In this document: one piece after another, positions 46,694 to 53,688 of the stretch
How the letters are laid out: every line of letters begins with the position of its first letter
Position numbering within the stretch: position 1 is the first letter of the stretch
Position numbers and translations under genes: made by a program
The notes under the pieces: generated by a model
Database searches by the model: none
What the model was told of the DNA's origin: nothing
What the model saw: only the letters and a program-made list of their open reading frames with translations
Source: Allobosea sp. 67-29
GTDB taxonomy: Bacteria > Pseudomonadota > Alphaproteobacteria > Rhizobiales > Beijerinckiaceae
Direction: 5' to 3'
Assembly: GCF_001898115.1 (NCBI RefSeq)
Contig: NZ_MKSQ01000008.1
Coordinates: forward strand, 435,606-499,605
DNA: 64,000 bases

Positions 46694-46814
46694 GGATCTC
46701 TCCGAAGGCTGGAATGTGTGGTTACACGTTAGCGACTCGCCCTTGCCGCAACCAGCGCGTTTTCGTGAAATCCGGCATCACAGACCGATATGGACCGGCG
46801 CCGACGCAGCGGCG

Positions 46815-46847
46815 TTAACCGGCGCTCAACCTTACCGAGGCGATAAC
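46815..46847 (+). promoter_or_regulatory. Putative CtrA-type promoter (TTAA-N7-TCAA box and GATAAC -10)
   Basis: TTAA-CCGGCGC-TCAA is one mismatch from the CtrA consensus TTAA-N7-TTAA. It is followed 12 bp later by a -10-like GATAAC, about 70 bp upstream of the SleB-family gene. Cell-wall hydrolases are known CtrA targets in other alphaproteobacteria; here it is inferred from the motif. Confidence 0.4.
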
Positions 46848-46917
46848 GGATTCCAACGAAGGCCCCGGGAATCGCCGGCCGTCTTCGGTTCCGTGTCGCC
46901 GGGACGGGTGCGTCGCT

Positions 46918-48216
46918 TTGAGTCATTTGCGTCTTCACAGACGGAAACGTGGAGGTCGGGCGCCGGGACTGCGCTGGGCCGCGGCAACGGCAGCGCCCTG
47001 GGCGCTCTCGGTCGGGCTGCTGGTGTCCTTCACCGCGTCGGCCGGTCAGAATTTCGGGCCGAACGGCCTGCCCTCCAGCGCGATCCCGCGCGTCGCTCCC
47101 GGCCCGGCATCGGCCCTGGCCGAAGGACCCTCCATGCTGGTGGCGGCAAGCGCGTTCCGCCTGCCCGGCCTCGCGCTGACTTCCGCCATCGTGCGGACGA
47201 GCCTGTCGTTCGAGGATCCCGAACGGCGTATCGTGGTCGACCCGCGCCAGCCCCGCGAGGATATGAAGCGCTCGGTGACGAACTTCCCGGAGGTCGACCG
47301 CACCGCCAAGGGCGACATGCTGCCGAGCCTGCGGCCGGGCCTGTCCGGGCATCCATCGGTCGAGCTGGAGGCCGTCGTCTTCGGCGAGACACAGCCCCGG
47401 CTGATCTCGGGCGGCTTCTCGATCGACGCGATGCGCGCCGCCGAGGCCGTCGAGGGACCGCCGAGCGGTTTCGAGCCCTACCCGATCGACGAAGGACTGA
47501 CCGACCCGGCGCTGTCCGATTCCTCGCCGGTCTCGCTGAAGCCGAAGATCACCTCCGCCCGGCAGGCCGAGCTCTATCTCGACAGCATCGACGGGTCCTC
47601 GCCTTCGGTTCCGGCCGCGCGGCAACGCGATTCCGCGACGCCGCACTCGGCCATCGCCATGGCCGAACTGACGCCGCCCGCCCTGCCCGCGCATGGCGCG
47701 CAGCCGGCGGCGCGCATCACCTTGGCCTCCGCGCCGGCGACCCGCGACCTGCGGCTTGCGGCGCCGGGCGAACGACAGAGCTATGCCGGGCTGATCGCGC
47801 CCGAGAACATGGCACGCGAGCAGCGCTGCCTGGCCGAGGCGGTCTATTTCGAGGCGCGCTCGGAATCGGCCGAGGGCCAGGCCGCCGTCGCGCAGGTCGT
47901 GCTCAACCGGGTCAAGAGCGGGCTGTACCCCGCGAGCGTCTGCGGCACGGTCTATCAGAACGCCAACCGCTACCTGTCCTGCCAGTTCACCTTCGCCTGC
48001 GAGGGCAAGTCCCTGCGCATCACGGAGCCGGGCCCCTGGCGCGATGCGGTGCGGATCGCCCGCGAGGTCTACGAAGGCCAGACCTATCTGGCCGAGGTCG
48101 GCGCCTCGACCCATTATCACGCCCGCTACGTCAGGCCCTACTGGGCGAAGCGGCTGAAGAAGATGGACACCATCGGCCAGCACGTCTTCTACCAGCTTCG
48201 GCCCGGGCAGACCTGA
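46918..48216 (+). CDS. SleB-family (Hydrolase_2) cell wall hydrolase
   Basis: A secreted or membrane-anchored 432-aa peptidoglycan hydrolase. The N-terminal hydrophobic segment (APWALSVGLLVSFTASAG) serves as signal or anchor. The central 250 residues are low-complexity and Pro/Ser-rich, probably a linker. The catalytic domain at about 300-430 shows REQRCLAEAVYFEARSESAEGQAAVAQVVLNRVKSGLYPASVCGTVYQN, with catalytic Glu in YFEAR, then CQFTFACEG and ASTHYHARYVRPYWAKRLKKMDTIGQHVFYQL. SleB domains are lytic-transglycosylase-like. The start is TTG at 46918 with no strong ribosome-binding site. Confidence 0.88.
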   Translation: MSHLRLHRRKRGGRAPGLRWAAATAAPWALSVGLLVSFTASAGQNFGPNGLPSSAIPRVAPGPASALAEGPSMLVAASAFRLPGLALTSAIVRTSLSFEDPERRIVVDPRQPREDMKRSVTNFPEVDRTAKGDMLPSLRPGLSGHPSVELEAVVFGETQPRLISGGFSIDAMRAAEAVEGPPSGFEPYPIDEGLTDPALSDSSPVSLKPKITSARQAELYLDSIDGSSPSVPAARQRDSATPHSAIAMAELTPPALPAHGAQPAARITLASAPATRDLRLAAPGERQSYAGLIAPENMAREQRCLAEAVYFEARSESAEGQAAVAQVVLNRVKSGLYPASVCGTVYQNANRYLSCQFTFACEGKSLRITEPGPWRDAVRIAREVYEGQTYLAEVGASTHYHARYVRPYWAKRLKKMDTIGQHVFYQLRPGQT

Positions 48217-48292
48217 TCGGTAAAATGCCAATGATTTCCTTCATCTGCCGGCAATCTGGATGAAGGACGCCGCGCTCGTGGGCGTGGTTAAT

Positions 48293-48318
48293 TTTACCTT
48301 GTTTTAGCGTTTACCTTG
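48293..48318. repeat. Two direct TTTACCTTG repeats upstream of a secreted-protein gene
   Basis: TTTACCTTG occurs at 48293-48301 and again at 48310-48318, 17 bp apart, in an AT-rich stretch that also holds TTAA-N7-TTGT. An inverted GGTAAAAT sits at 48221. The block is about 79 bp upstream of the repeat-protein start and looks like tandem regulator half-sites; the regulator is unknown. Confidence 0.35.
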
Positions 48319-48396
48319 CGTTCATCACCCCGAGCGGGCTTCCTGACCACGACGAACGGCGCGACAGCCGCCGGAACCGACAGGTCAAGGTCCAAC

Positions 48397-48990
48397 ATGG
48401 TGCGAACGCTTTCTTCGCGGCGCCTCGTCGCCGCCTCGGCATTCACGACCGCAGTTCTGCTCGGCGCCGGCGCAGCGCAGGCGGGCGGCTGCCATGGCTC
48501 GGCCTGCTACAACCTCGTCGACACCCCGCCGGTCTACGGCACGATCGACGAGACCTATCAGGTTCGGCCCGCACAGGTTCAGCGCCATGTCGTCCCGGCT
48601 GAATACGAGACCGTGACCGACACCGTGATGATTGCTCCGGCGCGGCAGATCCCGCACTACCGGGCCGCCGTCTACGACACCGTCACCGAAAAAGTGCTGA
48701 TCGCGCCCGCGACGCGGCGCTGGGAGGTGACCCGCGACGCGTGGGGCAACACGGTCGGATGCTGGGTCGATGTGCCCGCGCAGTACGGTTACCAGAGTCG
48801 CCGGGTCGAGGTTTCGCCGGCCTCCGTCGAATATGAGACGGTTCCTGCCGTCTACACGCAGCGTCAGCGCAAGGTGATGGTGCGCCCCACCCAGGTCGTG
48901 CGGGAGGAGATTCCCGCCGCCTATGCGACACGGCAGCGCCAGGTTCTGGTCAGCCCCGGCTCGCAGTACTGGTCCCGCGCCCGCTACTGA
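48397..48990 (+). CDS. Secreted protein with four degenerate 23-26-aa repeats
   Basis: A 197-aa exported protein. The signal peptide is MVRTLSSRRLVAASAFTTAVLLGAGAAQAG. The mature part holds four related units: VVPAEYETVTDTVMIAPARQ, AAVYDTVTEKVLIAPATRR, SVEYETVPAVYTQRQRKVMVRPTQ and VVREEIPAAYATRQRQVLVSPGSQ. Units end in a V-(M/L)-(I/V)-x-P strand, suggesting stacked beta repeats or an outer-surface role. Cysteines occur at GGCHGSACYN and VGCWVDVP. The start ATG at 48397 was chosen because the signal peptide begins there; the 27 residues before it in the track are unlikely. I do not recognise a named function. A strong terminator follows. Confidence 0.72.
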   Translation: MVRTLSSRRLVAASAFTTAVLLGAGAAQAGGCHGSACYNLVDTPPVYGTIDETYQVRPAQVQRHVVPAEYETVTDTVMIAPARQIPHYRAAVYDTVTEKVLIAPATRRWEVTRDAWGNTVGCWVDVPAQYGYQSRRVEVSPASVEYETVPAVYTQRQRKVMVRPTQVVREEIPAAYATRQRQVLVSPGSQYWSRARY

Positions 48991-49046
48991 GCGCGGTCCC
49001 GCAGAGTTTCACGCAGACCCTTTATCCACGGAACGACCACTTTCAG

Positions 49047-49071
49047 CCCCGGCTTCGCGCCGGGGTTTTTT
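49047..49071 (+). terminator. Rho-independent terminator
   Basis: CCCCGGC-TTCGC-GCCGGGG followed by TTTTTT is a textbook intrinsic terminator, 56 bp after the stop of the secreted-repeat-protein gene. It also separates this plus-strand gene from the convergent small membrane gene. Confidence 0.88.
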
Positions 49072-49105
49072 CTTGCGGCTTCGGGGTCCGCACGGCGGCA
49101 GCCGC

Positions 49106-49372
49106 TCAGACGTAGCGCTCGCCGAGCAGCAGCACGCAGACGCCGATGACGAAGGCCAGGAAGCGAGCCGGCATGCCGACCAGCGTGCCGGGCGAGCGCC
49201 CGGCCGCATAGCCTGCCAGCAGTTCCACGAGGCCGAGGCCGAGCAGCACGATCGCGAAAGGCGGAAGGGCCCCGTCCCGCGCGACCACACCGGCCTTCAC
49301 GGCATAGGCGACGGCGGCACCCAGGACGGCACCAAGCGCGACGAAGAGAAGCTCGTTCCGCGACAGGCGCAT
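49106..49372 (-). CDS. Small membrane protein, unknown function
   Basis: An 88-aa protein with three hydrophobic segments (LLFVALGAVLGAAVAYAVKAGVV, PPFAIVLLGLGLVELLAGYAAG, ARFLAFVIGVCVLLLGERYV). There is no cytoplasmic domain of note. It starts 8 bp after the infA stop (ATG at 49372; a GTG one codon earlier is possible), so it is probably translated from the infA message. Codon use matches the neighbours. The family is not recognised. Confidence 0.65.
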   Translation of the reverse strand: MRLSRNELLFVALGAVLGAAVAYAVKAGVVARDGALPPFAIVLLGLGLVELLAGYAAGRSPGTLVGMPARFLAFVIGVCVLLLGERYV

Positions 49373-49380
49373 CACAGCCG

Positions 49381-49650
49381 TCAGCGGCGGCGGAAATTCT
49401 GGCGCGGCGGGCCGCCCGGCGCCGGACCCGCCGTCTTCTGGCGGAAGTTGATGCGGCCACGGTCGAGATCGTAGGGCGACATCTCGACGATGACGCGGTC
49501 ACCGGCGATCGTACGGATGCGGTTCTTCTTCATCTTGCCGGCTGCATAGGCCAGGATCACGTGGTCATTGTCGAGCTTGACCCGATAGTTGCCGTCCGGG
49601 AGCACCTCGACCACCGTGCCGTCGAATTCAAGCAGTTCTTCTTTCGCCAT
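49381..49650 (-). CDS. infA: Translation initiation factor IF-1
   Basis: IF-1 binds the 30S A site and aids initiation. The 89-aa product has the S1-like fold [71 protein letters not shown] 15-residue Gly/Pro/Arg-rich tail ([19 protein letters not shown]) extends beyond the usual 72 aa, as seen in some Rhizobiales. The ATG at 49650 (MAKEE) has AAGGACGAC upstream; the track's extra 10 residues are not used. Confidence 0.96.
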   Translation of the reverse strand: MAKEELLEFDGTVVEVLPDGNYRVKLDNDHVILAYAAGKMKKNRIRTIAGDRVIVEMSPYDLDRGRINFRQKTAGPAPGGPPRQNFRRR

Positions 49651-49741
49651 CTGTCGTCCTTCGTGAGCCCTTGTGCGCAAAGGCGGGCCATCGTCCCGTC
49701 AGGATAACGAATGAGCCCGCCCTGTTCTGGCCGATTGCGCG

Positions 49742-51265
49742 TCAGCGCGCGCGCCGCCGGGCGCCGTCGGTGCGTGGTTGTTGTGTTCTTTGCTGCAAGA
49801 ATGCGACGCCGCCAAGCCCTTCTTTCGCGGAAACCGCTTCTTTTCGTTGCTGCCTCTGCTCAGGACGCTGCTGCCGCTCGCCCGTGCGAGGGCGATGCTC
49901 CTGCCGCTGCTCCTGACGATCCTGGCGCTCCTGCCGCGGCGCCCCGCCGGCATGGTTGCGATGGCCGCCCTGGTCGGAGCGCTTGCCGTCCGCCCGCTTG
50001 GCCTGTCCCTGCGGCCTGCCCTGCCCTTGCGGCCGGCCCTGCTGCTGGCCGCGGCCGCCGCGATTCTGCTGCGGCTTCTTCGGCGTGCGGCCATCCCAAT
50101 AGGGCACCTCGCCGACCGGGGCCGGCTTGACGCCCGTCAGCTTCTCGATGGCGGCGAGGTCGCCGCGCTCTTCCGGCGTGCAGAAGGCGATGGCGACGCC
50201 GGCCGCGCCGGCGCGCGCAGTGCGGCCGATACGATGAACATAGGTCTCGGGAACGTTCGGCAGGTCGAAATTCACGACATGGCTGATGCCGTCGACATCG
50301 ATGCCGCGCGCGGCGATGTCCGTCGCGACGAGGATGCGCAGACGCCCATCACGAAAGGCGCCGAGGGCTCGCTCGCGTTGGCCCTGGCTCTTGTTGCCGT
50401 GGATCGCCGCCGCCTCGATGCCTGACTGCTCGAGCTGGCGCACGACCTTGTCCGCGCCATGCTTCGTGCGGGTGAAGACGATGGCGCGCTCCATCTCCGG
50501 CACGGAGAGCGTCTTCGCCAGCAGCGCAGGCTTGTCGCCGGGCTCGGTAAAGATGACGCGCTGGTCGATCTTCTCCGCCGTAGTGGCGACCGGCGTCACC
50601 GCGACCTCGACCGGGTCAGTGAGGTAGGCGGAGGCGATGTCGCGGATCGGCTTCGGCATGGTCGCCGAGAAGAGCAGCGTCTGGCGCTCCTTCGGGATCA
50701 GCGTCGCGATGCGGCGCAGCGCATGGATGAAGCCGAGATCGAGCATCTGGTCGGCCTCGTCGAGGACGAGGAACTCGATCTCGCGCAGCGAGACGGCGCG
50801 CTGGTCGACGAGATCGAGCAGACGGCCGGGCGTGGCGACGAGGATATCGATCTTGTCACCGAGCGCACGGATCTGCTTGCCGACGGGAACGCCGCCGAAG
50901 ATCACGGTCGAACGCAGCGTGGTGAACTGGGCGTAGGCACGGATCGAGGTCTCGATCTGGGCCGCAAGCTCGCGCGTGGGAGACAGGATCAGGACGCGCA
51001 CGGCGCGTGGCGACAGGCGCCGCGGATTTGCCAGCAGCCGGTGCAGCATCGGCAGCGCGAAGGCGGCCGTCTTGCCGGTGCCGGTCTGGGCGGCGCCGAG
51101 CAGGTCGCGGCCCTGCAGAATATGGGGGATGGCCTGCGCCTGGATCGGCGTCGGCGTTTCATAGCCCTCGGTCGCGAGCGCCTTGAGGAGCGGCTCGGCG
51201 AGTCCGAGATCGGTAAACTTGGTCAAGAAGAAGCTTTCTGGACGCCGTGATGACGGGGGGCGCAT
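49742..51265 (-). CDS. DEAD-box ATP-dependent RNA helicase
   Basis: A 507-aa RNA helicase of the RhlE/DeaD-like group. Motifs in order are [14 protein letters not shown] (Q motif), AQTGTGKT (Walker A/I), [10 protein letters not shown] (Ia), TPGRLLD (Ib), [10 protein letters not shown] (DEAD), SATMP (III), [22 protein letters not shown] (V) and [10 protein letters not shown] (VI). The C-terminal 115 residues form an Arg/Gly/Gln-rich low-complexity tail ([18 protein letters not shown]) that probably binds RNA or other proteins. The start is uncertain: ATG at 51265, or a TTG at residue 15 (LTKFTDLGL). Confidence 0.94.
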   Translation of the reverse strand: MRPPSSRRPESFFLTKFTDLGLAEPLLKALATEGYETPTPIQAQAIPHILQGRDLLGAAQTGTGKTAAFALPMLHRLLANPRRLSPRAVRVLILSPTRELAAQIETSIRAYAQFTTLRSTVIFGGVPVGKQIRALGDKIDILVATPGRLLDLVDQRAVSLREIEFLVLDEADQMLDLGFIHALRRIATLIPKERQTLLFSATMPKPIRDIASAYLTDPVEVAVTPVATTAEKIDQRVIFTEPGDKPALLAKTLSVPEMERAIVFTRTKHGADKVVRQLEQSGIEAAAIHGNKSQGQRERALGAFRDGRLRILVATDIAARGIDVDGISHVVNFDLPNVPETYVHRIGRTARAGAAGVAIAFCTPEERGDLAAIEKLTGVKPAPVGEVPYWDGRTPKKPQQNRGGRGQQQGRPQGQGRPQGQAKRADGKRSDQGGHRNHAGGAPRQERQDRQEQRQEHRPRTGERQQRPEQRQQRKEAVSAKEGLGGVAFLQQRTQQPRTDGARRRAR

Positions 51266-51403
51266 GTGGTCTCGGCTGCGCCGACGGCCCGTACCCGGCC
51301 TGGATATCAGAGAATCGGTCCTGCCGGCGAACCGCTAGCCACAGCGCCGGCAGGCTTGTCGTAGGACCGGGCGGCCACAGGCACGCCCGGTCAATCGGTC
51401 ATA

Positions 51404-51613
51404 TCACTCGGCGACGAGGTTGCCGGCCGAGGTCTTGCCGGTCTTGCGATCGGCAACGAGTTCATAGGAGACGACCTGGCCGTCGCGCAGCTCGCGCAGG
51501 CCGGCCCGCTCGACGGCGGAGATGTGGACGAAAACGTCCTGGCCGCCGTTCTCAGGGGTGATGAAGCCGTAGCCCTTGGTGGCGTTGAACCACTTCACGG
51601 TGCCCTTGTTCAT
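51404..51613 (-). CDS. Cold-shock protein, CspA family
   Basis: A 69-aa single cold-shock domain that binds single-stranded RNA/DNA and prevents secondary structure. It has MNKGTVKWFNATKGYGFITPENGGQDVFVHISAVERAGLRELRDGQVVSYEL, including RNP1 (KGYGFI) and RNP2 (VFVHI). The start at 51613 (AGGACTAACACC upstream) replaces the track's 52-residue extension. The 270-bp divergent gap to the GFA gene leaves room for a long regulatory 5' leader, common in csp genes. Confidence 0.95.
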   Translation of the reverse strand: MNKGTVKWFNATKGYGFITPENGGQDVFVHISAVERAGLRELRDGQVVSYELVADRKTGKTSAGNLVAE

Positions 51614-51884
51614 GGTGTTAGTCCTTACGTTCAGATCCGCGTCTATCGGTATGACACGACGGACGCGCGGACGCCTCGCCATGGCCTTGTAGCGATGTGT
51701 GGTGGATCTGATTCGTAACCGCCACCGGACAAGCCGCCAAGCGGAGGAGTGGCCAGAACCCGGCCGCATCTCGTCTTACATCGGTACCGGTAGCATGAAA
51801 TGCAAGAAGGGTCCAGTAAGGCGGGCGAAACTGCGGAACAAGCCGGGCCAGCCCGGGTTCGATCGTCAGATGGAGGGCCGCACC

Positions 51885-52379
51885 ATGCCGATCACGCTGA
51901 AGGGTTCGTGCCGCTGCGGGGCGGTGCATTTCTCGGTCGAAAGCCATGCTCCCGTCCCCTACCAGCTCTGCTACTGCTCGATCTGCCGCAAGACGGCCGG
52001 CGGCGGCGGCTTCGCCATCAACCTCTCGGCCGGAGCCGCGACGCTGAAGGTGGAGGGCGAGGACAAGGTCGGCAGTTTCAGCGCCGAGATCCGAGGCGAT
52101 GACGGTGCCTGCGAGCACTCCCAGGCGCAACGCCGCTTCTGCACGGGCTGCGGCACCGCGCTTTGGCTGTTCGACCCGCGCTGGCCGGAACTGCTGCACC
52201 CCTTCGCCTCGGCGATCGACAGCCATCTGCCGCGGGCGCCGGAAAAGACCCATATGATGCTGCGCTTCAAGGCGAGCTGGGTCGAGCCGGCGATCGGTCC
52301 GCGCGACCAGAGCTTCGACGACTACCCCGAGGAATCGATCGAGGATTGGCACCGCAAGCGCGGCCTCTGGGTCGACTGA
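51885..52379 (+). CDS. GFA (glutathione-dependent formaldehyde-activating)-family protein
   Basis: A 164-aa zinc protein with the Mss4-like/GFA fold. Zinc-binding cysteines are in GSCRCGAVHFSV, QLCYCSICRKTAGGGG and RRFCTGCGTALWLFD. Most members are not true glutathione-formaldehyde enzymes, so the reaction is unassigned. The start at 51885 has TGGAGGG upstream and places CRCG near residue 9, as in homologues. Confidence 0.9.
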   Translation: MPITLKGSCRCGAVHFSVESHAPVPYQLCYCSICRKTAGGGGFAINLSAGAATLKVEGEDKVGSFSAEIRGDDGACEHSQAQRRFCTGCGTALWLFDPRWPELLHPFASAIDSHLPRAPEKTHMMLRFKASWVEPAIGPRDQSFDDYPEESIEDWHRKRGLWVD

Positions 52380-52414
52380 CCCGCCGGCAGCGGCCACGCC
52401 CAGCGCTCAATCGG

Positions 52415-53116
52415 CTATCGAGCGAGTTGCTCGATCAAGCCCCGCAACGGCCCCAGATCCGGGATGACGCGATAGCGGCCATGCCCGACCGGCTCCTCGG
52501 CGTGCTCCAGCGCCCAGGTCAATTCATGCGGCACATGGACCGCCCAGGATCCCGCTTCCAGGGCCGGCAGGATGTCCGATTTCAGCGAATTGCCGACCAT
52601 CATTGCCCGCCCTGCCCCGTCGCCGTGACGCGCAAAGACCCGGTCGTAGGTGGCGGGCTTCTTGTCGCTGACGATCTCGACCGCATCGAAGAAATCGCCG
52701 AGACCGGACTGGGCGAGCTTGCGCTCCTGGTCGAAGAGATCGCCCTTGGTGATCAGGACCAGCCGGTAGTCGCCGGCCAACGCCGCCAACGTCTCGCGGG
52801 CGTGCGGCAGCGTCTCGACGGGGTGCGCCGCCATCTCGCGGCCGGCGGCAAGGATCTCGCCGATGACGGCCGCGGAAACCTGGCCTTTGGTGACCTCGAT
52901 CGCCGTCTCGATCATCGAGAGCACGAAGCCCTTGATGCCGAAGCCGTAGAAGCCGAGATTGCGCTTCTCCGCTTCCAGGAGGCGCCCGGAGATCTCGGCC
53001 GCCTCGCCATGGGCGCCGAGCAGCGCGACGAAACGGTCCTCCGTCATTCGGAAGAACTGCTCATTCTGCCAGAGCGTGTCGTCGGCATCGAAGCCGATGG
53101 TGGTCAGGCTTGACAT
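52415..53116 (-). CDS. HAD-family hydrolase (phosphatase)
   Basis: A 233-aa haloacid-dehalogenase superfamily hydrolase. Motif I is IGFDADDTLWQ (nucleophile Asp and general acid Asp), motif II is LVLITKG, motif III is around KKPATYDRV, and motif IV is MMVGNSLKSDILPALEAG. A helical cap (residues 15-100) makes it a C1-cap type. The substrate is unknown. It starts 14 bp after the preceding COX2-like gene stop, so it is at the end of the ppdK operon. Confidence 0.9.
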   Translation of the reverse strand: MSSLTTIGFDADDTLWQNEQFFRMTEDRFVALLGAHGEAAEISGRLLEAEKRNLGFYGFGIKGFVLSMIETAIEVTKGQVSAAVIGEILAAGREMAAHPVETLPHARETLAALAGDYRLVLITKGDLFDQERKLAQSGLGDFFDAVEIVSDKKPATYDRVFARHGDGAGRAMMVGNSLKSDILPALEAGSWAVHVPHELTWALEHAEEPVGHGRYRVIPDLGPLRGLIEQLAR

Positions 53117-53130
53117 AGCTCGCAAGGTCC

Positions 53131-53685
53131 TCAGCCGGACGCGAAGCAGGAAGGGGGTAGCGTTTGCCCCTCCCAATCGGCATAGGCGTCGGGTGCCAAC
53201 ACCCGGACCGCCACCGGCTTTTCGTCGGCGCCGGGCGAGGCATCCCGATCGCCGACCTCTCCAGGTGGCAACTTGATGGTGGCTTCCTCGATCCGCCCGG
53301 GAATCCCGCTCAAATCCAGACCGAATTGCGGCAGCCGCCACGGGCGGATCGTATCGCTCGCCGTCACCAGCAGACGCACGGGCGTATCGGCCGGAAGCAC
53401 GAGAGTTCCATTTACGATGCAGTCGTCGTCGGAGCCCGCTCCGCCCGGCTGGAGATAATCGTAACGCCAACCTTGCGATGTGCCGGTCGCGAGGATGCGG
53501 CGAGCAGGCTCCTGCTCTTGCGGATGGCTCTGCACGAGCAACTCCAGCGCCTCGCGGCAAGGCTTCTGCATCGCGGCAGGCTGCCCACTGCAAAGATCGG
53601 GCGTCTGCGCCACCGATGGGGCAGCAAAACCGCAGCCCAAGGCTAGCAGCAACCCGCCGAAGCTGGTGAGCCGCCCGCCCGTCAC
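53131..53685 (-). CDS. Secreted COX2-like cupredoxin protein lacking CuA ligands
   Basis: A 184-aa exported protein with signal peptide (LTSFGGLLLALGCGFAAPSVAQ). The middle resembles the C-terminal cupredoxin of cytochrome oxidase subunit II: GWRYDYLQPG recalls the WxWxYEYP strand, then NGTLVLPADTPVRLLVTASDTIRPWRLPQFGLDLSGIPGRIEEATIKLPPGEV and VRVLAPDAYADWEGQ. In true COX2 these read roughly VxPxxxxVxxxVTATDVIHxWxxPxxGxKxDAxPGR. Here the His of DVIH is Arg (DTIR). The CSELCGxxHxxM loop is replaced by VGDRDASPGADEKP, so no copper site remains. The similarity is my reading of motifs; function is unknown. It is 3 bp after ppdK and 14 bp before the HAD gene, hence one operon. Confidence 0.65.
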   Translation of the reverse strand: MTGGRLTSFGGLLLALGCGFAAPSVAQTPDLCSGQPAAMQKPCREALELLVQSHPQEQEPARRILATGTSQGWRYDYLQPGGAGSDDDCIVNGTLVLPADTPVRLLVTASDTIRPWRLPQFGLDLSGIPGRIEEATIKLPPGEVGDRDASPGADEKPVAVRVLAPDAYADWEGQTLPPSCFASG

Positions 53686-53688
53686 GGC

